The notes: generated by a model not told the origin, from the letters alone. A DNA stretch of 31,921 bases from an uncultured Veillonella sp. (GCA_900544365.1 UQVF01000017.1:1-31921), one strand, 5' to 3'; numbered from the stretch's first letter, positions 1 to 7,760 are shown. Translations and numbers: made by a program.

Positions 1-14
1 TTATTAAAGATTTA

Positions 15-21
15 TTATAAT
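15..21 (+). promoter_or_regulatory. Possible -10 box of the methyltransferase gene
   Basis: TATAAT at 16-21, 56 bases before the chosen start, in a very AT-rich leader. Its -35 partner would lie outside the window, so this cannot be confirmed. Confidence 0.3.
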
Positions 22-76
22 TTTCTTAATCTATTAATTAGAGTATGTGATTAGGATAATTCAAAAGGAGAAAGTA

Positions 77-1357
77 ATGAAACTGACCGTGGTTGAACTA
101 TTTGCGGGTGTTGGTGGATTTCGGGTTGGTCTTAATCATGTAAATGAATTTGATTCCGAGACAGGTCGTGCGATTGAACATGGTGATTGGAGCTTTGTAT
201 GGGCTAATCAATGGGAACCATCTACCAAAGTACAACCAGCATTCAATTGTTATACTACTCGATTTGGTGTGGGAAATCATAGTAATCAAGATATTAATAC
301 AATAGATAAAAATATCATACCAGACCATACATTATTAGTTGGTGGCTTTCCATGTCAAGATTATTCTGTAGCGAGAACATTATCTAAGGAAAAAGGTATT
401 GAAGGTAAAAAAGGCGTTTTATTTTGGGATATAAAAGATGTTATAGAAAAAAAACAGCCCTCCTTTGTTTTACTAGAAAATGTAGATAGATTGCTTAAGT
501 CACCCGCTAATCAAAGAGGTCGTGACTTTGCTATTATGTTAAAAACGTTTGATGAACTAGGGTATCACGTTCATTGGCGAGTCATTAATGCCGCAGATTA
601 TGGAATGCCACAAAAACGTAGAAGGGTATTTATTCTTGCCTATAAAAGAAATACCTCTTATGCAAATAGTATTCAACAAAAAATCCAAGAAAATGGTGTT
701 GAAGATTGGTTCTATTATTATGAGTTTTTTAATGGTATATTTCCAGTGCAAAAGCTTTCAAAAAACTTAGTTCCAAAAGATATACAACAGTATAAGGATA
801 TTGTCGAAGTTAGTGATAGTTATAACCAGGGTAAATTTTTATTATCTGGTTATATGGCTGATGGTAAAATTTATAATAGTGATGTAGAATCTATTGTTGA
901 AGAGGTATATCCACTGAAAAAAGTAATTGATATTGCAAAGAAGCATGAAACACAGCTGTATTCTTCGTACACTATTAGTGATGATAAAGTGGAAAAATGG
1001 AAATATCTAAAAGGTGGAAAAAAGATTGAGCGAGTTAGACCAGATGGTGGTATTTATTATTACTCAGAGGGAAGTATGAATTTTCCAGATGATGTGAATG
1101 TACCGGGGCGAACTATGTTAACTAGTGAAGGAACAGCTAATCGCTCATCTCATATTCTGTTAGATGAAGAAAGTCAAAAGTATAGAACTATTACAGAAGT
1201 TGAAGCAGAACTATTACAGATGTTTCCACCTAATTGGACTAACACAGGAATGACAAAGCGAAATAGATATTTTATGATGGGGAATGCCTTAGTAACAGGC
1301 GTAATAAGTAGATTAGAACCTTACTTAAAAGAAATCATTCTACATGAAGGTGAATAG
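77..1357 (+). CDS. DNA (cytosine-5-)-methyltransferase, Dcm family
   Basis: The 426-residue product transfers a methyl group from S-adenosylmethionine to C5 of cytosine in a specific DNA site. The family motifs appear in order: SAM-binding motif I (ELFAGVGGF, residues 7-15), catalytic PCQ (C93), ENV (134-136), Q-K-R-R-R-V-F (179-185) and a C-terminal GNA motif near residue 406. The variable target-recognition region lies between about 220 and 380. I chose ATG 77 over an in-frame GTG at 47 because AAAAGGAG (63-70) sits six bases upstream. The gene is visibly more AT-rich than its right-hand neighbours, which suggests transfer. Its restriction partner, if any, would lie left of the window or be absent; nothing downstream looks like an endonuclease. 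Family certain, specificity unknown. Confidence 0.93.
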   Translation: MKLTVVELFAGVGGFRVGLNHVNEFDSETGRAIEHGDWSFVWANQWEPSTKVQPAFNCYTTRFGVGNHSNQDINTIDKNIIPDHTLLVGGFPCQDYSVARTLSKEKGIEGKKGVLFWDIKDVIEKKQPSFVLLENVDRLLKSPANQRGRDFAIMLKTFDELGYHVHWRVINAADYGMPQKRRRVFILAYKRNTSYANSIQQKIQENGVEDWFYYYEFFNGIFPVQKLSKNLVPKDIQQYKDIVEVSDSYNQGKFLLSGYMADGKIYNSDVESIVEEVYPLKKVIDIAKKHETQLYSSYTISDDKVEKWKYLKGGKKIERVRPDGGIYYYSEGSMNFPDDVNVPGRTMLTSEGTANRSSHILLDEESQKYRTITEVEAELLQMFPPNWTNTGMTKRNRYFMMGNALVTGVISRLEPYLKEIILHEGE

Positions 1358-1380
1358 TCACTTTCCCAGAAAGGACTCCC

Positions 1381-2184
1381 ATGCAACCAATTCAAACTGA
1401 CGCAATTTGCCTTCCCATCCCAGATATGTACTTAGCCGAGGTCCGTTTTGACAATGCTAGAGAGTCAGGGACTTTTATTGTTGAGCACATGGAGCTCTAT
1501 GAAGGGGACCTAGTATATGTGACGGGCCCCATGCAGGACAAGGTGGGTACTGTCATAGATGTGACATATCATTGCAAAATTCGCCCTTCTAAATATGAAC
1601 GTGTAGTGGCAAAGATTGACACCGATTTATATGGCGAATTTATTCCTCTCGAGCATTTGTGGGTTACTTTTGACCGTCACTGTATGGATAAGGATAAAAT
1701 GCGTCTTTGGTTCTTATCGCCACTGTCGGATGGGGAATGCGTGAACTCTAGTGGGTTTATTCCATTTGCTTTGCATAATCTAGATAACTTCAAAATTTCA
1801 GACATTCGTGCGCAGCGTGGTGAACGTTACTACGAAGAGCATCGTGTGGTCTATATTTGCTTAGACAAGGGCAAAGGGTATGCCATCGTACAAGGATCTG
1901 AGTACTATGAGGTTACTTTTACCTATATAGATGACAAAATTCATGACATACTCTGCAATTGTTACTGTGAGGACCATTGTAAGCATGAATATGCCGTATT
2001 GCTACAGTTGCAAGACGTCATCGGTCATTGGCTGCTGGATTATAATACAAATTACGATGAAAGCGAATATATGGCAGCCATCGATAAAACAGTGGTTTGG
2101 AATATGAGTGTAAGCCGTAAATACGGAAAAATTATCAAGTTAACAGAAGAATCCTATGAAGGGTTCGTTATATATGATGAATAA
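1381..2184 (+). CDS. SWIM zinc-finger protein of unknown function
   Basis: A 267-residue cytoplasmic protein. Near the C-terminus C192-x-C194-x5-C200-x-H202 matches the SWIM zinc-finger pattern, a DNA- or protein-binding fold. Residues about 41-60 (GDLVYVTGPMQDKVGTVIDV) resemble a KOW-like beta motif, as found in RNA- and ribosome-associated proteins; this second point is only a resemblance. A ribosome binding site (AGAAAGGA) lies just before ATG 1381. It starts 23 bases after the methyltransferase and is followed after 9 bases by the Nudix gene, so the latter two are probably co-transcribed. The substrate and process are not predictable from the sequence. Confidence 0.75.
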   Translation: MQPIQTDAICLPIPDMYLAEVRFDNARESGTFIVEHMELYEGDLVYVTGPMQDKVGTVIDVTYHCKIRPSKYERVVAKIDTDLYGEFIPLEHLWVTFDRHCMDKDKMRLWFLSPLSDGECVNSSGFIPFALHNLDNFKISDIRAQRGERYYEEHRVVYICLDKGKGYAIVQGSEYYEVTFTYIDDKIHDILCNCYCEDHCKHEYAVLLQLQDVIGHWLLDYNTNYDESEYMAAIDKTVVWNMSVSRKYGKIIKLTEESYEGFVIYDE

Positions 2185-2193
2185 GGAGGTTCT

Positions 2194-2718
2194 ATGAAAG
2201 AACGTAAACTTTCGTCGGAGATGAAATTCGATGGTAAATTAATTAAAGTAACTTATGATATAGCTGAGGTTAATGGTAAAGAAGCTTGGCGTGAAGTAGT
2301 TCATCATCCAGGAGCTAGTGCTATTGTAGCCATTGATGAAGATAATCGCATTATTATGGAAAAACAGTTCCGCTATGCTTTGAACGATTATTTGCTAGAA
2401 ATTCCAGCAGGTAAATTAGATGCTGGTGAAGATCCGTTAGTGTGCGCCAAACGTGAGCTAGAAGAAGAAACTGGTATCATCGCATCAGAATGGATTGGTC
2501 TTGGTACGATTGCTACATCTCCTGGATTTTGCAATGAAGTCATTCATTTGTATGTGGCAAAAGGGCTTTCAAAAGGTGAAATCCATTGGGATGAAGATGA
2601 ATATGTGGAAGTAGAACGCTATACTTTCGATGAATTATTACAACATATTAAGGAAGAAACAATTAAAGATAGTAAAACCTTATCTGCGTTATTATTAGCT
2701 ATGCCGTATTTGAAATAG
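2194..2718 (+). CDS. Nudix hydrolase, ADP-ribose pyrophosphatase-like
   Basis: The 174-residue protein is of the size and shape of the NudF/ADP-ribose pyrophosphatase group, which splits ADP-ribose into AMP and ribose 5-phosphate. A perfect Nudix box is present: G73-x5-E79-x7-R87-E88-L-x-E91-E92-x-G94-I95, the helix that binds catalytic Mg2+. The preceding ADYLLEIPAG-like stretch (residues 63-73) is typical of ADP-ribose-specific members. AAGGAGG (2183-2189) precedes ATG 2194. Its position before phosphopentomutase is common in Firmicutes and fits ribose-phosphate recycling. Exact substrate is inferred from family resemblance. Confidence 0.88.
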   Translation: MKERKLSSEMKFDGKLIKVTYDIAEVNGKEAWREVVHHPGASAIVAIDEDNRIIMEKQFRYALNDYLLEIPAGKLDAGEDPLVCAKRELEEETGIIASEWIGLGTIATSPGFCNEVIHLYVAKGLSKGEIHWDEDEYVEVERYTFDELLQHIKEETIKDSKTLSALLLAMPYLK

Positions 2719-2725
2719 TGAAAGA

Positions 2726-2753
2726 ATGCCTAGGAGTCTAACTTCCTAGGCAT
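2726..2753 (+). terminator. Hairpin between Nudix gene and deoB
   Basis: Perfect 10-bp inverted repeat: ATGCCTAGGA (2726-2735) and TCCTAGGCAT (2744-2753) with an 8-nt loop. It directly follows the Nudix stop codon, but only a short mixed AGATTGT sequence follows rather than a run of T, so it could be a weak terminator or an RNA-processing/stability hairpin in a continuous transcript. Confidence 0.5.
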
Positions 2754-2789
2754 AGATTGTATATGAACGGCGATAGAGAGGAGGCCTCT

Positions 2790-4061
2790 ATGTTTAAACG
2801 AATTATTACGATTGTCACAGATAGTGTAGGAATTGGACACAGCCCAGATGCGGAACGTTTTGGAGATGCGGGTGCGAACACAGTAGGGCATATTGAAGAG
2901 TTAGTAGGACCCTTACAGATTCCCAATTTGCGGAAATTGGGATTTGGTAAGATTGCAGATGTTACACCACAACAAGATATAGTGGTGGGTGCCTTCGGTC
3001 GCATGCATGAGCAGAGTACAGGGAAGGATACCACCAGTGGTCATTGGGAAATGATGGGACATCCAGTACAAGTGCCGTTCCCAACGTTTTATGATGGATT
3101 TCCACAGGAATTGATGGATACTTTCACAAAGGAAACTGGTTATGGTTTTTTAGGTAATGAAGCGGCATCGGGGACGGAAATCATTGAGCGCCTCGGGGAA
3201 GAGCATATAAAAACGGGGAAACCCATTGTGTATACCTCTGCCGATTCGGTGTTTCAAATTGCCGCCCATGAAAGTATCATCCCTTTAGAGGACCTATACA
3301 AAATGTGTCAAATTACTCGGGACAGGGTGTGTATTGGGGAGTATTATGTAGGACGCATTATTGCTCGTCCTTTTGTGGGAGAACCAGGTCATTTTATACG
3401 CACTTCAAATCGTCATGACTATAGTCGATTACCAGAAGGTAGATTTGTGCTACAAGCCCTACAAGATGCGAAAGTACCGACCATTGGAGTAGGGAAGATT
3501 GGGGATATTTATGCCCATATTGGTTTGGATCAGTCCTATCCAACGAAATCTAATTCCCATGGTATGAATGTAGTGGCGGCCTTGTTGGGTCATACTGCCA
3601 ATAGTAAAGATAGTACATGTGGAAAAGGTAGTACAAATTGTATAGATAGTACAGCTGGTACGCATGAAATACTTGAAACTACGGCAGAAGATGGATTTAC
3701 CTACGGTTATATGATGGTGAACTTAGTAGAGTTTGATAGCTTATATGGTCATCGTCGTGATGTACAAGGCTATGGCCATGAGTTAGAAATGTTTGACTAT
3801 CAACTAGGGGGATTGCTGGAACTATTGACCAAAGATGATTTGCTACTTATCACAGCGGACCATGGTAACGATCCGACTTGGAAAGGTACAGACCATACAA
3901 GAGAATTAGTGCCAATCTTGGCGTACTCACCATCTTTCACAGGACCTATTGAACTAGGTAATAGACGGAGCTTTGCGGACATTGGACAAACTGTATTGGA
4001 AAACTTTGGGATTACCGAATCATTTGTGGGAGAAAGTTTCTTGCAAGCATTAAGGAAATAA
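2790..4061 (+). CDS. deoB: Phosphopentomutase
   Basis: DeoB interconverts ribose (or deoxyribose) 1-phosphate and 5-phosphate in nucleoside salvage. The alkaline-phosphatase-superfamily metal motifs are visible: TDSVGIG near the N-terminus (D11), DAGANTVGHI, KDTTSGHWE, and the C-terminal TADHGND...TDHTREL pair. ATG 2790 is preceded by AGAGGAGG; an in-frame TTG at 2757 has no ribosome binding site. The product is 423 residues, about 25-30 longer than the ~390-400 I expect for this family. The extra length is a threonine/serine/cysteine-rich insert around residues 272-300, encoded by a degenerate 18-bp repeat (see the separate entry). Function is otherwise secure. Confidence 0.95.
   Translation: MFKRIITIVTDSVGIGHSPDAERFGDAGANTVGHIEELVGPLQIPNLRKLGFGKIADVTPQQDIVVGAFGRMHEQSTGKDTTSGHWEMMGHPVQVPFPTFYDGFPQELMDTFTKETGYGFLGNEAASGTEIIERLGEEHIKTGKPIVYTSADSVFQIAAHESIIPLEDLYKMCQITRDRVCIGEYYVGRIIARPFVGEPGHFIRTSNRHDYSRLPEGRFVLQALQDAKVPTIGVGKIGDIYAHIGLDQSYPTKSNSHGMNVVAALLGHTANSKDSTCGKGSTNCIDSTAGTHEILETTAEDGFTYGYMMVNLVEFDSLYGHRRDVQGYGHELEMFDYQLGGLLELLTKDDLLLITADHGNDPTWKGTDHTRELVPILAYSPSFTGPIELGNRRSFADIGQTVLENFGITESFVGESFLQALRK
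3611..3664 (+). repeat. Degenerate 18-bp tandem repeat inside deoB
   Basis: TAGTACA occurs at 3611, 3629 and 3647, exactly 18 bp apart, in three diverged units. They encode a hexapeptide periodicity beginning Ser-Thr (STCGKG, STNCID, STAGTH). This coincides with the extra residues in DeoB and suggests the insert grew by duplication in frame. Confidence 0.6.
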
Positions 4062-4070
4062 AGAACAAAC

Positions 4071-4099
4071 TTACTTTTTTGCACAGATAGGCGTATAAT
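4071..4099 (+). promoter_or_regulatory. Putative promoter of the PIN toxin-antitoxin operon
   Basis: A consensus -10 box TATAAT lies at 4094-4099; the matching -35 position 17 bp upstream (TTACTT, 4071-4076) is weak. It begins ten bases after the deoB stop codon and 37 bases before the antitoxin start, so the module has its own promoter, possibly autorepressed. Confidence 0.5.
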
Positions 4100-4135
4100 G
4101 AAATTAAGAAACATGTGAAAAGAGGAGGTGATAAG

Positions 4136-4372
4136 ATGTGTACTATAAATATAAGTAAAAATGAAGAGTTAAAAGCCCTTGTGAAATTGCTAACCGATGG
4201 AGCGACAGATTCCATTTTTTTACAAGATGAGGATACAGTAGCAGAAATAAAACTAGTAAAAGATGTACCACAACCGATACAGTTTGGATTAGGAAACGGA
4301 TTGTTTAAAGTTCCAGATGATATTCATGCAGGCGACGACGTAATTCACGAAGTATTTAAGGAGTACATATGA
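4136..4372 (+). CDS. Putative antitoxin of a VapBC-like PIN module
   Basis: A 78-residue acidic protein directly upstream of, and overlapping by 4 bases (ATGA), a PIN-domain toxin gene. Residues around 49-78 (FGLGNGLFKVPDDIHAGDD then a short helix ending the protein) resemble the C-terminal toxin-blocking tail seen in antitoxins paired with this PIN subgroup, where a phrase like 'G-x-x-x-G-x-[FI]-x-[VI]-P-D-D' is common. No clear N-terminal DNA-binding fold is recognised. ATG 4136 is chosen because AGAGGAGGTG lies just upstream; an in-frame GTG at 4115 precedes that site. Role is inferred mainly from position and the tail. Confidence 0.72.
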   Translation: MCTINISKNEELKALVKLLTDGATDSIFLQDEDTVAEIKLVKDVPQPIQFGLGNGLFKVPDDIHAGDDVIHEVFKEYI

Positions 4373-4773
4373 ATATTCTATTAGATACACATATTTTATT
4401 ATGGCTTTTATTTGATGATGAAAAACTTTCAAATACTTGTAAAAATATTTTAAGAAGGCAAGATACCTATACATATTTTAGTGTTATTTCTCTTTGGGAA
4501 ATTGCGATTAAGCATAATAAGTATCCAGAAACATTCCCTTATGATGCAGAAATAATTTATAAACTAGCTAAGCAGTCGGGATTACGATTATTATCATTAT
4601 CTCCTGAAAATATTTTTATGATTAGGACTTTAACTAGAATGGAATCGGCAAAAGCACATCATGATCCATTTGATAAGATTATGATAAGTCAAGCTAAATC
4701 TGAGTCGATGCAATTTATAACACACGATGAACTATTATTAGGGTATAACGAACCCTGTATTTTATGGGTTTAA
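4369..4773 (+). CDS. PIN-domain ribonuclease toxin, VapC-like
   Basis: The 134-residue protein has the PIN-domain acidic residues in order: D6 in LLDTHILLW, E44 in SLWEIAIK, D99/D102 in HHDPFDKIMISQA and D120 in FITHDE. PIN toxins are Mg2+-dependent RNases that cut tRNA, rRNA or mRNA and are held inactive by the antitoxin encoded just upstream. The start overlaps the antitoxin stop (ATGA), giving translational coupling. The region is AT-richer than deoB and is bounded by a strong terminator, consistent with a mobile two-gene module. All catalytic residues are present, so it looks functional; the RNA target cannot be told. Confidence 0.9.
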   Translation: MNILLDTHILLWLLFDDEKLSNTCKNILRRQDTYTYFSVISLWEIAIKHNKYPETFPYDAEIIYKLAKQSGLRLLSLSPENIFMIRTLTRMESAKAHHDPFDKIMISQAKSESMQFITHDELLLGYNEPCILWV

Positions 4774-4805
4774 GTATACAGTACTATAATAAAGTTAGAC
4801 ATAGC

Positions 4806-4858
4806 AAAAGAGGCTATCAGTATTGAAGAATATTCTTCCTGACTGATAGCCTCTTTTT
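4806..4858. terminator. Bidirectional terminator between vapC-like gene and rpmB
   Basis: Arms AAAAGAGGCTATCAG (4806-4820) and CTGATAGCCTCTTTT (4843-4857) are perfectly complementary, with A and T runs on the outer sides so that it can stop both the + strand toxin transcript and the minus-strand rpmB transcript. The loop contains a second perfect 14-nt palindrome (GAAGAATATTCTTC, 4825-4838), extending the stem. Confidence 0.92.
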
Positions 4859-4881
4859 TGAGTACATGTACCTTCAAAATC

Positions 4882-5070
4882 TTACGCGCGTGTAATTTTA
4901 TCAGAACGAAGGCAGCGTGTGCAAACGTTAACTCGTTTAGTTTCGCCGTCTACAATTGCTCGTACTCTTTGGATGTTTGGTTTCCAAGTTCGTTTGGAAC
5001 GGATATGGGAATGAGAAACATTCATACCCGTAGTAGTGGATTTACCACATACTTCGCAAAGGTTTGCCAT
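4882..5070 (-). CDS. rpmB: 50S ribosomal protein L28
   Basis: The 62-residue minus-strand product matches L28: MANLCEVCGK at the N-terminus, NVSHSHIRSKRTWKPNIQ in the middle and a C-terminal CTRCLRSDKI. The two CxxC pairs (C5/C8 and C52/C55 approximately) mark the zinc-binding form. The ribosome binding site is GGAGGTG (complement of 5078-5084). It is the only supported minus-strand gene here, placed divergently from recG, with its own promoter and the bidirectional terminator downstream. Confidence 0.97.
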   Translation of the reverse strand: MANLCEVCGKSTTTGMNVSHSHIRSKRTWKPNIQRVRAIVDGETKRVNVCTRCLRSDKITRA

Positions 5071-5113
5071 TTGTTTCCACCTCCAAAGTGTTTACTACTA
5101 ATATAACATATGT

Positions 5114-5143
5114 ATTTTATCATAAAAGTGCATAGCAATGCAA
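5114..5143 (-). promoter_or_regulatory. Promoter of rpmB
   Basis: Reading the minus strand: -35 TTGCAT (5138-5143), 18-bp spacer, -10 TAAAAT (5114-5119) preceded by TGA, an extended -10. It lies about 45 bases upstream of the rpmB start. Copies of AAGTGCA and its complement flank the -35 box (about 5126-5150). Confidence 0.65.
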
Positions 5144-5231
5144 GTGCACTTCTTTCTTTTACATAAGATTTTACTAGCTTACTAACTATATACTAAAATG
5201 CTAAAATCTGTCAAATTTTACAAAAAACGGC

Positions 5232-5260
5232 TTGCGTTTACTTTAAACAAAATGTATAAT
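5232..5260 (+). promoter_or_regulatory. Promoter of a putative small RNA
   Basis: TTGCGT (5232-5237), 17-bp spacer, consensus TATAAT (5255-5260). No coding region starts before the terminator hairpin that ends near 5342, so the promoter appears to serve a short non-coding transcript. Confidence 0.6.
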
Positions 5261-5266
5261 TTAAAT

Positions 5267-5342
5267 ATAATTAAATATAAGAAGGATACTTTGATACAAC
5301 GCCTAACACACGTGACTCTTAAAAAAGTGTCCTTCTTTTTTT
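5267..5342 (+). ncRNA. Candidate small RNA or attenuated leader
   Basis: Starting about 7 bases after a good -10 box, the predicted transcript is only ~75 nt and ends in a hairpin: AGAAGGATACTTT (5280-5292) pairs with AAAGTGTCCTTCT (5324-5336), one U-G pair, followed by seven T (5336-5342). The 31-nt loop carries GCCTAACAC. No start codon with a ribosome binding site fits inside. It could be a free sRNA or the terminated leader of the recG transcript. No known RNA family was recognised. A similar stem occurs at 8030-8082. Confidence 0.5.
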
Positions 5343-5384
5343 GTGTCTATTTTTAGGAGGGATTCATATTAGATGGTCTTTCTA

Positions 5385-5393
5385 TGGTATAAT
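5385..5393 (+). promoter_or_regulatory. Extended -10 promoter element upstream of recG
   Basis: TGGTATAAT (5385-5393) is an exact extended -10 (TG-N-TATAAT), which can act without a good -35; none is seen. Transcription would begin near 5400, giving recG a leader of about 275 nt. AGGAGGG at 5355-5361 lies just upstream but has no credible open reading frame (a 20-codon ORF from ATG 5373 is too distant and short to trust). Confidence 0.5.
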
Positions 5394-5399
5394 AGAAAA

Positions 5400-5677
5400 C
5401 ATCAAATGTCTACTACACATAGTAGCGTGTCGTAATACATAGATACACAGATAGATCCAGTGATATTAGTTATGACATTGTATTAGCACGTGCTGGCAGT
5501 ACGGCGGTTTTTATCTTTTGACCAGTCGCTATAAACTCGTCATCTTACATAGTTACAGGATAGCATTCATTATGTATTAACTAGCTAATATGAATGCGTC
5601 ATGTAGTGAACTTTCAGAATTGATAGAATAAAAATTGTTACAAAAACGGCGTGGATAGAAAAGAGTACGGATAGAAT
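5400..5677 (+). other. Long untranslated leader of recG
   Basis: No supported gene lies here. It contains the 10-bp palindrome AGCACGTGCT (5485-5494), overlapping a small stem CGTGCT/AGTACG (5489-5503) followed by GCGGTTTTTATCTTTT, which could be a weak terminator; and a second stem GCATTCAT (5563-5570) / ATGAATGC (5590-5597). I do not see T-box or known riboswitch consensus sequences. It may be a regulatory leader or simply spacer. Confidence 0.3.
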
Positions 5678-7714
5678 ATGAACGAACAATTGCAATCGAT
5701 AAAGAGCGTGGGACCGCAACGAGTGAAACAATTGAATAAATTAGGCATCTATACGGTAACAGGTTTGTTGCATTATTTTCCGCGTACTTTTGAAGATAGA
5801 CGGCAAGTGTATACGATCTGCGAAGCTCCTATGGGAGAAATGGTAGGTGTGACGGGACAGGTAGTACGGGTTAGTGAAAAGCGACCAAGACCACGCATGC
5901 ATATTTTAACTGTTACTCTATCTGATGGAATACGTCAATTGAATTTGACATTTTTTAACCAAGCGTATAAGAAAAACTTTTATAAACCTGGTCAACATAT
6001 ATATGCCTATGGGAAGATAGAACATGCCTATGGTGCGTACCAAATGAATACACCTCAAGTGGAAATGATAGAGGAAGGGCAAGTCATAGAGCGTGGTATT
6101 GTACCTGTTTATGGTTTGACGGAAGGTATGAAACAATGGGGTATCAGACTGGCCATAAAAAACTGGTTTGAACATAATGGTACGTTAGAAGATGTGGTCC
6201 CTCAAGATGTGATGGGCGATAAGTTCAATATGAGTCGCTATGATGCCTTTCGAGAGATGCATTTTCCTACATCTTGGGAACGGTATCAAGAGGCACGTAA
6301 GCAATTAGCCTATGAAGAACTATGGATTATGCAAATGGGACTATTACTCCTTCGTTCTTATGAACAGGACCAAGGGGGATTTCCAATGACCGAAAATGGA
6401 TCGTTGGTGGAACGAATTAGGCAAGGCTTACCATTTACTTTGACTGGGGATCAAGAGAAAGCATTAGGGGAGATTGCTCACGATATGGAACAGCCCCGAG
6501 CTATGCAGCGGTTAGTACAAGGTGATGTTGGTTCTGGTAAAACGGTAGTAGCTGCACTGGCTCTAGCGAAAGCAGTAGAAAATGGATTTCAAGGGGCTAT
6601 CATGGCGCCGACAGAAATTTTGGCGACCCAACATTTTGAAAGCTTTCAGGAACTCTTTCAAGATGCACCGATACGAATGGCATTGCTGACGGGCTCTACG
6701 AAGAAAAAGCAAGATTTGTATGATGCTTTAGAACGAGGCGATATCGATGTCTTAGTAGGTACCCATGCATTAATTCAAGACAAGGTGGTATTTCATCAAT
6801 TAGGGTTGATTGTAGTAGATGAACAGCATCGATTTGGTGTAGAGCAACGGGCAAAATTGCAACGAAAAGGAGATCACCCTCATGTGCTAATTATGACGGC
6901 CACACCTATACCACGAACCATGACCTTATCCATTTATGGAGACTTAGAAGTTTCCTTGATTAAGGAAATGCCCCCAGGTCGTAAACCGGTGAAGACCTAC
7001 GCTGTGGATTCATCTTACAAGGAGCGGTTACTACATTTTTTTGAGAAAGAAATGCAAGCAGGTCGTCAAGTTTATGCGGTGTGCCCATTAGTAGAAGAGT
7101 CTGAAAAAATGGATTTACAAGCAGCAGAACAAATTTATTACGAATATAAAGAATATTTTGAACCACACTATCGTGTAGGTTTGGTGCATGGTCGTATGCG
7201 TCCAAAGGAAAAAGAAGAAATTATGGATGCCTTTTATCGTAAGGAAATCCATCTTCTTGTATCAACTACTGTGATTGAGGTAGGCGTGAATGTGCCCAAT
7301 GCGACCATTATGTGTATCCATAATGCAGAACGTTTTGGTTTATCCCAGTTACATCAATTGCGTGGTCGTGTAGGGCGTGGATCATCGCAGGCCTATTGTA
7401 TCCTGATTAGCGATAGCAAAAATCCTGATAGTAAAACCCGACTTTCACTGATGGAACAAACACAAGACGGATTTGAACTGGCAGAACAAGACTTACTGAT
7501 TCGTGGCACTGGAGAATTATTTGGATTGGCGCAGTCGGGATTGCCAGATTTGAAAGTTGCGAACATCATTAAAGATATTCCGATTCTTGTGGAGGCCAGG
7601 GAAGATGCGAAAACGTATCTACAATCTCACGGATTTGATGAGGTACAATCCACTTTGCGTCATCAAATGGAAACCCGATTTGGACCACAGTATATGCGTA
7701 TTTTATATAGTTAA
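5678..7714 (+). CDS. recG: ATP-dependent DNA helicase RecG
   Basis: The 678-residue protein is full length for RecG, which reverses stalled replication forks and moves Holliday junctions. An N-terminal helix-hairpin-helix-like start (SIKSVGPQRVKQLNKLGI) and the wedge/OB domain (about 60-160) precede the helicase core: Walker A GDVGSGKT (282-289), DEQH box (381-384), MTATPIPRTM, and motif VI QLRGRVGRG, then the RecG-specific ELFGLAQSGLPDLKVANI region. ATG 5678 has only a poor ribosome binding site (AAAAGAG is rather far), and there is no better upstream start. It is followed by an independent promoter, so recG is probably expressed alone from the long leader. Confidence 0.97.
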   Translation: MNEQLQSIKSVGPQRVKQLNKLGIYTVTGLLHYFPRTFEDRRQVYTICEAPMGEMVGVTGQVVRVSEKRPRPRMHILTVTLSDGIRQLNLTFFNQAYKKNFYKPGQHIYAYGKIEHAYGAYQMNTPQVEMIEEGQVIERGIVPVYGLTEGMKQWGIRLAIKNWFEHNGTLEDVVPQDVMGDKFNMSRYDAFREMHFPTSWERYQEARKQLAYEELWIMQMGLLLLRSYEQDQGGFPMTENGSLVERIRQGLPFTLTGDQEKALGEIAHDMEQPRAMQRLVQGDVGSGKTVVAALALAKAVENGFQGAIMAPTEILATQHFESFQELFQDAPIRMALLTGSTKKKQDLYDALERGDIDVLVGTHALIQDKVVFHQLGLIVVDEQHRFGVEQRAKLQRKGDHPHVLIMTATPIPRTMTLSIYGDLEVSLIKEMPPGRKPVKTYAVDSSYKERLLHFFEKEMQAGRQVYAVCPLVEESEKMDLQAAEQIYYEYKEYFEPHYRVGLVHGRMRPKEKEEIMDAFYRKEIHLLVSTTVIEVGVNVPNATIMCIHNAERFGLSQLHQLRGRVGRGSSQAYCILISDSKNPDSKTRLSLMEQTQDGFELAEQDLLIRGTGELFGLAQSGLPDLKVANIIKDIPILVEAREDAKTYLQSHGFDEVQSTLRHQMETRFGPQYMRILYS

Positions 7715-7730
7715 TCTTACCTACTACATG

Positions 7731-7760
7731 TTGTTTAATAAGGGTCATCTATGATACAAT
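7731..7760 (+). promoter_or_regulatory. Promoter of the tautomerase gene
   Basis: TTGTTT (7731-7736), 18-bp spacer, TACAAT (7755-7760) preceded by TGA (extended -10). It lies 63 bases before the ATG at 7823 and just after the recG stop codon. Confidence 0.6.

Noticed and set aside
5355..5432. Short leader peptide after AGGAGGG
   Set aside because: The nearest ATG (5373) is 12 bases from the ribosome binding site, gives only 20 residues and overlaps a predicted -10 box.
5400..5677. T-box or riboswitch in the recG leader
   Set aside because: No T-box core sequence or other riboswitch consensus could be found by eye; only generic stems remain.
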